Assembly (NCBI GenBank): GCA_020466095.1
Contig: CM035807.1
Span: 7,140,240-7,204,239 of the forward strand
Length of the DNA stretch: 64,000 bases
Direction: 5' to 3'
Source: Chlorops oryzae
Lineage: Eukaryota; Arthropoda; Insecta; Diptera; Chloropidae
The notes beneath the pieces were generated by a model. It ran no database searches and had not been told where the DNA came from. It saw only the letters and a list, made by a program, of their open reading frames with translations. Positions 25,231 to 38,700 of this stretch are shown piece after piece (within the stretch, counting starts at the first letter, position 1; each line of letters opens with the position of its first letter). Made by a program: the position numbers and the translations under genes.

Positions 25231-28200
25231 ACTAGTTAACTCTGTCCACTAGTCTAATATATTTGTTTATATAAAATATAAAGTAAGTACATTTAAAAAC
25301 ATAAATTTTAAACTTCACAACTTATTCACTCGATTCACGCAATCCAACACACTGTACTATCGAAAGATCTCTAGCAACATTCATCGATCGGTGCCAAAGA
25401 AAATTGCTTTCACTCAATTTCAAGATGACATACCCCGAAAATAAATTAAGAACAAAAAAAAAAAAAAATAGAACAATGAAAGAATTTTTTCTTTCTTGTT
25501 TCTTTGAAGAGCGAAAGAGACAGAGCAGCGTAATAATGCGTTTAATTTTCTTGATGCCACGACGGATCATCTCGGCGGCAACATACATATGTTATGTATG
25601 TATGTTTATCAACGGCGGCGCATCAACACATCTTTGAACGGCAATTGCCATTGCGATATTTTATCGTGCCTGAGGTTAAATCATTGCCGAAAGATGCGGA
25701 AAATGAGACGAAAGACCAACTACAACAACAACAACAACAACAAGAACAGTGGCATTAGCAACATTGCAGTGAACATTTAAGTGAAAATTCCTTCAGTAAA
25801 TTAAAGAAAATAAGCAACAACAGAAAATCTTGTAAAAATAAATTTTCTCTATTTGTTTTTGTTGCTTTTGTTGGAGCTTTTCACTTTGCACTTTGTTGTT
25901 AGTGTGTTTACCGTTGCCTTGTTTTTCAATGAAAGACTATGTGGAGTATTTCGATCGTGTAAAATCGATTGAGGGATGATTGAAAAGTTGCTTGGTTAGC
26001 GAACTTTTGTTAGCTTCTAAAACGTGAGAAGTACACCCAAAAAAAAAATGGCCATCAATAAAAGCTAATCGATGAATGTGAAGCCTTTAGAGAGACTAGA
26101 GCAACGCCGACCTCAATGACCAAAGTGGAGCGTAGAGTGCTAAAAAGGCAGACGAGACTCTGATACGAAAAAAGGAACGCCGCATAGTCCCACATATTCA
26201 CTTATAGAGAAGGTCTGCAGACAAATGTGCGTATCTAATCGCAAATGAAGTGAGGATGAAAATGAATTCTTAGCCCGAATGTGTGTCCGTCCGTCTGTCC
26301 GCCTGCATGCGCTTTAGACTTTGTACTTCGCGGAGTGAAACATTTTCCTTTCCTCAAAGTAAAAAAGCAAAAAAAAAAAAAAAAGCTGCCTTGGCGGCGG
26401 CGCGTGAATCTTCTGACAGTAAAGCATTTTATAAATATATATGTATATAGATGCGTGTGCATTTGGTGTGTGTATGTGCATAGATATCTTCTCGCTTTTA
26501 ATACGAAAATGCATCGCATGCCCCAAACGAGTGATAAATATTCGAAACGAAGACACTAATGCTAGACACTGTGTCATAGGGTTAAATTACAACATGCATT
26601 CACATTCGGCGCGTCGGACGCAACATCTTGTGTTGCTGGAGGAACTCAATGGAGTGGAGTGGAGTGGACCCGAGCGACGATCGCATTTTAAAAGCTTGGT
26701 TAATCACAATAGATAGCCGGAAGAAGAGGGCTACAAGAATTTGTTGTGAAGCTGGTTAAGTGATGGAAAAGAATTTCTGTAAATCTACATACATTGCGAG
26801 GGAGTCCACACAGAGTGTGGAGCATGTTGATGCATCATCGCATTCAATATGAAATGCCTTTTCTTTTCTTTTTCAACTCAATGAACTGTTGACAATCTGA
26901 AGTCATTCTCCTTATTCACTTATACTTTTATGATTGTATATGTTATTGTACAGTAAATTATATCTTTAAAATGATTTACGAACGAATTTCTGTATCGACA
27001 GCTTAAATCACGGTTTTTACAACCGCAACATGTATCAAAGGTTAACGGTCAGCATAAAAAGCTTATAAAGACTTAAATAAAAAAATAAAATGAAAATACT
27101 CTTTATGACAGTTGCAAAACAAAAAACAAAAAAAAAAAAAAAAATGTGTGCCCGAAAGTCTGCTTAAAAAGAATACGAAGAGAAGCCAAGAAATCAGAAT
27201 GAGGAGAAAAATCAAAATAAAGTTGAAAGAAAACCACGCTCAATGGCACTTTGGCGTTTAAGCATTTAAGTGCCAATTAATAACAATTTTTATGAGCCGA
27301 AAAAATAGTTGACAACACTCTGTAGGAGTACAGCAAGGAAACGAGAACAGCAACAATCACAAACATAGCACGGCAACATCATCAACATCATCATTGCAAT
27401 CTCATCAGCAAAGTTCGCAGCGACGCGACCAAAACATTGCATGTTGCAGGCAACTTTTCCTAATTTTTTTCACTTATTTATATTTTAAGAAAAATTCATT
27501 TGTGCTAACAGTTTTTCCACATTTCTTGGGATTTTGCTTTCTTTCTTTTTTCTCATTTTCTCTTCTTTTTTTTTTCTCTTACATTGTCATGTACTTAAAA
27601 TGAGTGTTTATAGGCTTCAAGTGATTTTTAGCGAAATGAAAAGAAAAAAAAAGAAAACGCACTCATTCCGTTTACTTCATGCTGCAGCCTTGTACACATT
27701 GAGTTTCTTAAAATGACATTTTCACATTGCTATAAGTTGCCCCACCTCGCCTCCTCGCCTCGTCTCAACTGAACTCAGCTCAACTCAATGCAAACTAATT
27801 TGAAAACTCATAATATAACGAATTTTATGAACAATTATTATGTAAGTTTTATTAGTCAAACACGCTGCGCTGGCGTTGCTTGCTATTGCTGTTGTGCCTC
27901 ACTAGTGAAATGTTGCTAAAGTTGTTGTGTTGTTGCAGCGGCATCTTCTTCTACTTCATCGGAGAGATGATAAACGAAAATGTTGATAGTCTTCAGTGCT
28001 TGCAAATAGGTATTGTATATGTCGCGTCGTGTCAAGTGGTCGGTCGCACATGTTGCTTTAATGAGTGAAAATGGAAATTTATGTAGAAAGCTTTTAATTA
28101 ATTTGTGATATTGCTTTTTTTCCAGCCTCTTTTGGGTTTCTTTTTCCTTATGATTTTTTGCATTTTTTTTTTTTTCTGTGGCTTCTTCTTCGGTCTTTGC

Positions 28201-31200
28201 AAAATTTATTAACCGTGATTTGCAGCTTAAAATACTTAAGTTGGGCACTTACGAAAATAAAAATATATTGTTATATGCATTCAAATGAAGATACGAGCAT
28301 AATGCTTTTAAAGTTCAAAAGAAATATAATCTCTAAGCTTAATGAAAACCTTTTAAGAAGTTGATAAAGCTGCCTAAGATAACGTACTCTCCATTGGTTG
28401 TTGTTTTTTTCTTTCTGTTTTTTTTTTGTTTTTCTTTTTTGGGAAGTGTAAGATTAAGCGCACTCCTTAATGCTGCAACATGCTGCCGTAGAGGCTGCAA
28501 CATCATGAATATGCCAAATAAAGTGTCAACTAAATCTTTGAAAATTCTCTCGATTCTTAGAATCAAGACTGCTAAATCTCTTTATAAAGGCTTTGATGCG
28601 TTAGAGCTGCTATTAAATTTACATTTTTAATGTTGCAGCATTGAAAAAAAAAAAAGAAGGAGAATGGAGATAGGACAACAAGAATTTATGAACTAAAACA
28701 AAATGTATGATGAAAACACAAACTGGGAGTTTTGTTAAGCATTCATTTAGATGTGAATATTTAAGACTGAGATGAATAAGGTGTCTTGAGAGCAACCATA
28801 GAACATTCAATATTTAAGAAGTTGGTTGTGATTTATATTTTTATTCTTCTGGGGAAAATATTTTGAAATTTTCATGAAGTGGAAGATGCAACTATTAGAA
28901 AATGGTTTCAAATGCAAACCAGGTATTTTGAAAGAAAGAAATTGTGATAGAAAATATATTTATGACATTCGAAATTTTAAAATTGATGCATTTTAAGGAC
29001 TTTAAAACAGATTTTTCCCTTTGCTTCTCTAGCTTCACTGCAATTATAGAGCTTAAGGCTTGGACTCATTATTAGTTAAGCTACATTGCTGAATTAGTAT
29101 TGTGCTACTTGATGCTTTAGCTACATTTCCATCAGCAACATACCGCGCTTGATCGTTGTCAACAAATGAATGTCTTTTAGCGTACAAACCATCAAGATAA
29201 AGAATTTGTAATGAATTTTTGAAGAACTTTTCAAAACAAACAAAATGAAAATAATGTGTCAGAAAAATTAAAATGTTTTACATAAACGAAATAATTGAAA
29301 TTCCATATGTTGATGCACTCAAAACGAAGACAAAATTCAATTGCAAATATGCGATTTCAATTGAATGAGTGAACTGGATGTGATGATGAAAATATGTTTA
29401 TTTTTTATACAATTAAGTCGAAAAAGAAATGCAAATATTTGAAAACAAAGAATTATAAACTGTAAAATACAAAAAAAAAAAAAAAACACAATTTAGAAAA
29501 TGCAAAACAAAACAAAGCCATTTCATTACGAAAATTACGAATGCATGTTTGTAATTAATAACAGCGTGACAAGAACAACACTGAGAGAGCGCAAAGTAGA
29601 AGTAAAAGTGCACGGAAGGCAAGGCGTATGGATGAAGTTGATTGTCGCAAAAATGCATCGAATATTATATGAGAGGGGAAAGGGGGAATGGCGCACAATG
29701 TATATTCAAAGTATGTATGCAAGTTAGTTTGTGAAACGTCGCATGCCAGTGCTAAAAATGATTCTTTCTCTACAGCGAACGAGACTCTGGTGTATGTTAT
29801 ATACATGTATATTGCCTAGCATCATCATCACATTGGCATTGTGTTGCTCGGCATGAATATGAATGTGTCGTATCATCATTTCGCAAATATATGTACGTGT
29901 TTATGCCAATGTGTTGCGTTTCGTTTCGTTTCGGAAAATAAAGCACAGTTTAGAGAAAAACGTCAAATAGTTAATTGCACTGAAATTATAATAATTGTGA
30001 CCAAGAATAATTGCCGCAGGTCTACTCAAGTGCGAATAAATGAAATGCAATTTGCTTGATTGTCTGATAGCTTATTCTTAAAGGCAACGATTAAACGATT
30101 GTGTTGCATGTTGCATTTTTGTTGTTGTTGTTGTTGTTTTTGTTCTGTAATGTTTGTCGTATATAATAAATGCGCGTGATATGTTGTATGATTCTGTGGG
30201 AATGGAGAGGGTTTTAATTACTTAAAATATGTGTATAAATGAAAAATTGATTGATATATTAAGGTTGAAGAATTATTATTGTATGGCGAGGACAGCAGGA
30301 AGCAAAAGTTTTGCTTTTACGTGTCCACACGCAAATTGGTTTTGTTTGGAAGATGAAAATGTTTTAAAGAGCTTTTAAGAACATGTTTATATGCTTGTCA
30401 CAATGCAACATGTTCCTGCGAAACAACATTGATTGATCGCGGCAAAATGTCGCCGTAATGTTTTTACTTTAAAGAAAACAGCATGTTTCTCAACATGTTT
30501 ATGGATTCAAAGAACATAAAGCAGTGTTGCAATTAATTCTTTTAAATATCCTTCTTTCTTTTCACTAAGTTATTTCACAAAAGAAAATATCTAACCCATT
30601 TTTATTGAACTTCTTTGCATTCAAGCTTAAATTTTACTTTCTAAAGCCTTGTCTCCCCCCGTTCTGCAACACCCAAAGAGGAAGTGCAAAACTCCCGTAA
30701 TTTGATTTAATGCATTAATTACATTCAACGGATAGCATTAAAAGTTAAACCAAACCAGTGTTAATAAGCTCGAATGGAATGCACACAAGGGTGAGTGCAA
30801 AAAATCAATCCACAAATCATGTTTGGTATGCAAACAGACACACTCAAACGCACACATACACTCCTCCGCTCCGCAGAGCATTAAGCCATTCGACGAAGAG
30901 GAAAGCAAAAAAGACAAAAAAAAAAAAAAAAAGACAAACACAAAAGTGCACATTAGGCAAGCTTAAAACCCCTAAAAGTGTACGAAGAAAATAATCATTT
31001 CGCCGTGTTGCGTACCGTAACGCTGCGCAACATCCAGAAGCGAAGTGTATTCCCAAAATCCCCGAAGCGGATTACACAACAAAACTTGAAGAATTTCAAG
31101 AAGATGAAGAATGCCATTAGAAAATGCGTTAGTTCAGGGAGAACGACGACGACGACGTTCAAGACGACTGGCGTAATTGACGTCAATTTGGTTTTCGCAC

Positions 31201-33237
31201 CGTGCATACTAAAATATGAAAAGCTGCGCTCAAAAGTATGCCACAGAAAAAGAAAACACATATTTTTAGACACGCAGGATATTGAAAATTATTATGGAAG
31301 GAAAATTGCCGGAGTGCTGTATTCTAGAACGATGAGAGTTCTTATTGAGTATTGTCGGTAATAAAGCAAAAAAAAAAGAGAGAGAATAAAAGAACCGAAA
31401 GCATACGACGAAGATAACACAGGCACAATAATCAGGATCAACGAGGCAAATGAAAATTATAGCAGCAAATCCGGCTACTTATGCAAGGCAAAAGGAAAGC
31501 CACTCAGAATGTGGCAGTGAATGTTTGCGAAAAAAAGGAAGAAAAAAGGGAATCAACATTATTGAAGCGTAGGCGGCATCATATTTCATTTATTAGCCGT
31601 ACACACACACACGCACACACCCAAAACCATACATACTTATATGGCTCTTCGTTATATTGAAAATTGAAAATGCGTCTGAATGAAGGGGGAGAAAAGAGCA
31701 TCGCTTTGAGGACATGGAAATTTGCGAATCGGAAATTTGAAATTGAAATATGGAATTGGTTTTTATTTTTATTCCTTTCTTCGCATTCTACCTTTTTGCA
31801 CGAATGCGATACATTTGAAGGAGCAAGGACGAAATACCTTGAGTAATGCGAAAAAGGGAACAAGTTTTTCTCATTAACATAATGCAAAGCATATGTCCCA
31901 AATGGGAATACAAGACAAAATTTTGATCAGTTTTATGGAATTATTCAAAAGGAAATTGAAGAGTGTTGCACTTTTTCAACACAAATTGGAAGAGGATTTT
32001 AAAGAGTTGGAAAATATGGCAGCACTACAGGGTTGTATTTGGATATGTGAACCGACTGCATTCATGAACATCAGAACGAATTCTTTAAGGATCCTTTCTC
32101 TTCTATAACATGAGCTTCCCTAGTGGAGGACTCTCGGCTCACAATATGTTTAAGTTTTCCATTTTAGCTCTTTTGAATCATTGGTCAGCATCATGTCCGG
32201 ATAAATACAATTCGCCGCCTTATGCAGTAGCAATTTTTCTGCCTCAGACAGCAGCCTAATTTTCGACTTCTCTGTTATTGTTGCATTGACGGTCAGTATT
32301 TTCCGGCCCTGAAAATTTGCCATCCTAGGCAGTTTTCTTTGTTGCCTATACGGTAAATCCGCAACTGCTCAGCAAAACGCAGCTCTTCAGATTAAAGTCG
32401 AAGTGATCAGACTAGGTTCTCGAAAAAAATGAGCCCCTGTCTAAATCGAAGCTTTCCAATGAGGTGCTTAAAAGTTTTTCTGTGGATATTTTAACTCTTT
32501 TCTAAATTCTATCAATCCTCAATTAACAGATTAGTTCCCTTTTCTTCTCGAAATTCCTTTATAGATTGAAATTTGGAACTTGCAAAATTTTCATAGCCTT
32601 CAAACCACGACTGAATTACGAAAAGTAACATTTTTTGTCACGTCCGTACATATTTGATTGCCTTTCGGACATCCATTGAAATATTGAGTATATGAACTGT
32701 GCGAAGGCATTTAGAAACAAAAGTGCTATTTATGGCATTATTGAATTCAGGACTTAAAATTACTGACCAATGTGGTCACGTCCGTGTAGAAGGGCCCCTC
32801 ATATATAAACATCCTTTAAAGATTATCAAAATTTCGTTAAATTTCAGTTCCCTCATAGGCGATCAGACTATGTTAAAGCTCTACAATTTAAAAAAAAAAA
32901 AACTTGTTCTCCAACACATTAAGATTCATAAGTCTAAACATCTTAAGTCTATGTATCAACCTTTTGACTTTTTGCGATTTCAAAACCATAAACCGTAATT
33001 TTCCACCAACTTTAACGCATCAACTTTAAAAGCTCTATCGACTTTTTCTTTAAGCTCTTTTACATACTTCAAGCTCAAATTTCCGCTCGTTAAAGCCATG
33101 GGGAAACCCCTTTTTTTCTTTTTTTAACTTTCGAAATGTTTTTTAATTATATTTAACGCGGCTTTTGCCAAAGTATGACGTGTCGTAGCGAGTTTATTAA
33201 AAAATTTCTTTCCGAAACTTCTTGCGACCTCCTCCCG

Positions 33238-33282
33238 CACACACACACACAAACACACACACACACACAAAAACACACAACG
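33238..33282. repeat. CA microsatellite
   Basis: CA repeats interrupted by AAAC units. Confidence 0.85.
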
Positions 33283-35126
33283 ATGCTGGCAATTTAACGT
33301 TTATTTGAACGTCACACTTGAATTGAGTCGGTTTTGTGCTTCGCAACATTCATTAGAAAGCTTCTTGCTCTGTTGTGCATTGCGTTCGGGTGGAGATGTG
33401 TCAGCGCCAGGTATTTAGACACTTTTGACTTAAGTGGCATTAAAACATTAAGAAAATAAAATAGCAAAACAGAAGAAGAAGAAGAAGAAGACTAGCATTT
33501 TCCGATGTAATGGAAAAGTCTTTTTTTTTTCTCTTTGCTTTTCTTTTCTTGGAGAGTAGGTACAGCAACTTTTGGGTTAATGTTTCCTTCAATTAAAAAA
33601 CGCACATCGCTCCCTTCTTCGTTTTTCCTGTTTCGGTCGTTTAAGATTGTCAGTCACGTCACGCAGAAGGTTAATGAAAAAAAAAGAAGATATTTTAAAT
33701 TAATTTCGGAAGTTCAGGCTTCAGGCTTTTCGAAAAAAAAAGGTTGTTAATAGTGATTAAATGTTGAAGGCACACAAGAAGAGTTAAGTTGATGAGGATC
33801 TTATGATATGCTTTCAAAGAGAGAGATCGAGAATGAGATAGAGATAGAGAGAGAGGAAATTACTTCCTTTAAAGTTGCTTGAACTCAAGAAGAATTTGGC
33901 GAATTTAATGTCACACATTATCTCGATATGGTCTCATCCGAAAGCCCATTGTGCCCAATTCGAAGATGCCATATGTCTCATACCAGCGTTTTTTCGATAT
34001 ACCCGCAGACGCCAAACATTCATACATACGTATGAAGTTTGCGACTATTTCCTGCCCCCAAAAAATAGCCAATAAATCACTTGCACTTAAATCAGATTCG
34101 GTTGGTATCTCTCAAGCTAAAACACACACACACACACGCTCACATGTGTAGAGACACACGAATATCTATCCCTCGCTTGTTCGGACAGGACATCATTATA
34201 TAAGCTTTTATTTTATTTTATTCTATTTTTTCTCAGCAATAACCCTCGCCAGACCAGCCGATTTGTGCGCCCCCATTAAGACGACACATGCGTATGTGTT
34301 TCATTTTTATTTGGCCTTTTATTTTTTTTTTTTTTGTTTTTTGTAGACTTAAGGAATTTCTGGCAATAAAAGCTTAAAAGGAATTTTCCTATTCTTATGG
34401 GTTTTTCTTTCGGATTTCTTTTGAAAGTATGCGTGTAGCGGAAGCTGTACAACAAATATGCGCCCATTCGGTTATATAAGCGATCATATTTTTGTTGCTC
34501 TTTTTTGTTTGCTTTCGCCACTATTATTGCCTAAAATGGACATTGGCTCAATACTGGCTCAATCTCACCCTCTCTGTCGCTCTCACTCGTGAATTTTTAG
34601 ACTTTTTCTTGTAAGGATTTTCCGCAATTTGCAGCAGCTTAGCCACGCAGAGATAGCGTCGAGCGAAAGGAAAATAGGAATAGTTTTGCTAAAGGAAAGA
34701 AATAATTTATTGCATATTTAATGGCGCACGTGCTGTCAGTGAAAATGCAAGAAAATTCTATTCAATGAATTTTTGAAATTTTTCCTCGCAGCGGAAATGA
34801 ATGCGTATATAATAAGCTTTAAATCGTGCGGTGGAATTTTTTCCATTTTTTTTCCTATTTTCTTTGACCAAGAATTTTATGAAATATTTCCAAGAATAAT
34901 TTTTTCAATATTATGCTAATAAAGTGTATGAGATTTGGAGAAAATGGAGAAAAGCTTAAGTATGAGGCTTTGCGGAGCGCGATAATAAAGAAGGCTCATA
35001 GCGTTACGACAATCTGACTGAGTGGTTTATGGGTATAAAGTCTTCTGTTGGAATTTTCTTTAGCTTCGCAGTGAGAGTTTGATTTTATTTTTGATAGAAT
35101 AAGGAAGGATCGATATGAGACAGGCA

Positions 35127-35720
35127 GAGATGTCGAGAAAGAGAGAGCGAAAGAGAGAGAGCAAGAAAGAACGAAAGAGAACAAAAGAGAGGAAGAAAGA
35201 GAGAACGAAAGAGAGAACGAAAGAGAGAACGAAAGAGAGAACGAAAGAGAGAACGAAGAGAGAGAACGAAAGAGAACGAAAGAGAACGAAAGAGAAACGA
35301 AAGAGAGAACGAAAGAAGAGAACGAAAGAGAGAACGAAAGAGAGAACGAAAGAGAGAACGAAAGAGAGAACGAAAGAGAGAACGAAAGAGAGAACGAAAG
35401 AGAGAACAAAGAGAGAACGAAAGAGAGAACGAAGAGAGAACGAAAGAGAGAACGAAAGAGAGAACGAAAGAGAGAACGAAAGAGAGAACGAAAGAGAGAA
35501 CGAAAGAGAGAACGAAAGAGAGAACGAAAGAGAGAACGAAAGAGAGAACGAAAGAGAGAACGACAGAGAGAACGAAAGAATCCGAAAGAGCGAAAGAAAG
35601 AGAGAACGAAAAAGAGAACGAAAGAGAGTGCGAAAAAGAGATTGAAAAATATTAAAAAAGTGAACGGAAGGGAGCGAACGAAAGAAAGAAGGAGAGAGCG
35701 GGAGAGAGATCAAAAAGGAG
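35127..35720. repeat. GAAAGAGAGAAC dodecamer minisatellite
   Basis: About 40 head-to-tail copies of the 12-mer GAAAGAGAGAAC occur, with some 10-13 nt variants and degenerate edges. The plus strand is almost purely purine, with one C per unit. Each unit contains GAGAG. The array creates long spurious open frames on both strands (KERT/NERE-like on plus, SFVL/SLSF-like on minus), which are not genes. Confidence 0.95.
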
Positions 35721-38700
35721 AACAAAAGAGCGAAAGAAGAGACAAACTGAGGCAAACACAGCGAGAAAGATAAGGAGAAAAAGGAATAAAAAAAGTAAAA
35801 AATTAGAGTATGAAGGAAATTAAGAGAAAAAAGTGTGTCGGGTATAAAAAGAGAACATCAGCGAGAAGACCAAAGGACGAAAGAAGACAATGATTCAAAA
35901 GCAGAGCCAAAAAGAAAGAGAAATTTATTTTTCAAGGTAGTGAGAAAGTGTGAGAGACATAGAGAAATATTGATCGTAGATAGATCAAAATACAATGGAA
36001 TGACAGTTTAAAAGCTCTCTGGCCTTTTAAAGCCAAAATGCGACACATATAGAACGTTTTTCCCCCTATGATAACCTCATGACTAGGACTGTACCATTCT
36101 AAGTGTTCTAAAACGATGAGGCTAAAAAAAAACCTCCCAGAGCTAAATTTTTCCATTATTTTTTTTCAATCAAACCGTCGAAGTTGATTTGGTCAACCCA
36201 TTATTTTAATCTTTTCTTTATGAGGCCAAAGTTCATTCGTTTGTATGTTCCGAGTATTGATCTGATTAAATATTGAACGAAATCGATACGAATCCCCCAC
36301 GTAAACTAAATTGCCATTTCGACCACAACAGTTCAAACGAAACTAAATTCTACATTCAATTAGATTCGGTTACTTAACGCAAATGCTTTTGATATTTAAC
36401 CCTTCTGTTACTATTTGAAGGATTATATTACAAATTACAAGTGGTCATCAATACTTTAGCCTTACGTGGGCAGTGCGTCAAACGTTGAGTGCACTCGACG
36501 ATGGAGAGCCCCCTGGAATGCCGTAAGAAAAGAAAACGATAAACGTTAAAAGGACGAAACAGTGGTAAATCCTTTTTGACATGGCATGTCGGACTTTTCA
36601 AAGTGTTCAAAGGTACTCAAAATGCGGTCAAACGCAATTGAAATTGAGCTTAAGCGCTAGGTCTTTGGGATCGGCGGGTCGGTCGATTGTTCAGTTGAGG
36701 GGGGAATCTCATGCTCTAGCCGGAATGCCATTAAGACAAGAGCAACAAATCGAAATCCTTACGACTGCCTTTTCGAAACTTTTTGATATTTGATCGATTA
36801 ACGATTCGCTCGGACTAAGCCTAATCGGACTTGATGTCGGAAAAATTTCAAATGGCATGCAGAACATCTTTTGTAATATTAGACGACTGTTTTTCTTGAT
36901 CTCCTTTGCACTTAAGCACTTTAAAGCGCAATTTACGCAGCGTAATTAAATGTTAATTCTGCGTTACAAGCGTTCGAGAAAGCTGAAAAGCCCCGTTTTT
37001 TCTCCCTCCGTCCCTTTCGGTGTCTTTTTGCTTTATTTTGTGTAATTTTTCGCATACTTTGAATAGCGTAAAAACATATGGCTTCCTTTGAGAATGTGCT
37101 TAAAGAGCTTGGCTCATTTGCTTAATAGATTCAATAGCCTCCGAACGATACAATATTCATAGCGGCAAGTGCTGCTAATGGGGGTGGCAAGTGGCAACAC
37201 GGCACATTAGGTGTGCTAAATGCTAAATGCTTTGCCCTACTATAATTTTAAGCTCATAAGCTGATTAAGGCAGCTTATAAGGTAAAGCATTCCTTCTTTT
37301 GTCTTTTGTATAGAAATGAGGTGTTTTTTCTTTTCTCTTTTTTTTTCTTTTAACGTATGCCAGAAGTGACTCTCGGGGTTCGAGTGTAGTGACGCATCGA
37401 ATTATTTGCTCGAAAAGGGTGTAAAAAAAATGTGTGTTTTAAACAAGGATTTTTAAATTTGAGTGTTCGAGAAGGAGTTTGAGTTATTTAAAGTCGCATT
37501 CGAGAGGAAATAAAGAGTTTCAGCAACATGAATGCTGTTTAATGTTTAAAACATACGATGGAAACATATCTTTGGAACAGCAACAATGTTTCAATATCAA
37601 TCACATAGCAACATATTGCTGTTGGAAGATCTTATGCTTTGTTGCTAAAGTTTTTTTTGCTCTTTTAAGATGTTTGAGCCATTAAATTTTCGATTATTTT
37701 ATGTTTTCAAATTAATTTCGAAGTGAAGACTTAAGAATACCTTGAAATCTCCATAAAACACAAAATGTTGTTCGCTTAAACCTTTTGAAAACTGCTTAAA
37801 ATCGGCATTCTCCTTTGAGCTTCTCTAATTTAAAGAATTTTTCGATACCCGAAATCAAAGCTACACAAATAAAAGACTTCATTAGCTGACTCTAATGCGA
37901 AATGAGTTCTAAGAAAAAATGCGTTTTTCTTGTTTTTTTACTACCCCGTCAAAGTCAAAGGTATCCTCTGCGATTCCTTCAAATGAAACTGCCAAAAAAA
38001 AAAAAAAGAGTTAAGAAAAAATCACTTCGATTTCATTCATTCTCTCATCACGACATTCGATCGGAATAAGATCATTAAAGGTTGTCCACACTATTTGCCA
38101 CGAAAATGTTCATTCGTCAATACGAAAAAAAGGAAAAAAAAAAAAAGAAACCAAAGTCTGTCATGTAGAGGCAAAAAACGAAAAAGAAAAAACAGAAAAA
38201 TCAAACCGAGAAATAACAAAAATTTTTGTTACAATTCTTCAAGGTATCGCATTCAACGCGTTTCAAACTAACCAAAACTTTATCACAGGGGACCATTTCA
38301 AAAGTGACAAAAACAACAAATAAGTTATGCCTTTAAAGCGAAAACAAAGAAAAGAGTACAAATACAAAAATACGATCGAACACAATTTTTCTTCTTTTTT
38401 GAATCCGAATCCGTCGAAACCGACAACAATGATGACATTTTTGCGGTTGAGAGTTTGTCTGCAACTGATCGTTCCTATGTCGTCGGTTTATCCTTTCCTT
38501 TTGGGAGGTTTTTTGTGACAAAACTAAATTTAGACTTTTTTCCCATTTTTCCTTTCTTTTTTTTTTTTTTTTGTTTTTTGTTTTCTTTTTGTGGAATATT
38601 TCCAGACGCGACACTTCATACATAATAAAATCGTGAAATGTTAAGAATATAAAAAACCAAATCGAAAAAAGTTGCCAAAATTTCTGGTTAACATTTATAA

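Noticed and set aside
28480..28520. Possible microRNA hairpin around two GCAACAT words
   Set aside because: The two words are mostly direct rather than inverted, and pairing is too short for a precursor.
30978..31361. Plus-strand open frame of 127 codons
   Set aside because: No family resemblance. It includes an ACG microsatellite (poly-Thr) and is within chance for a window of this size.
35060..35755. Long open frames on both strands (231 and 176 codons)
   Set aside because: They are translations of the GAAAGAGAGAAC minisatellite, which lacks stops in several frames.
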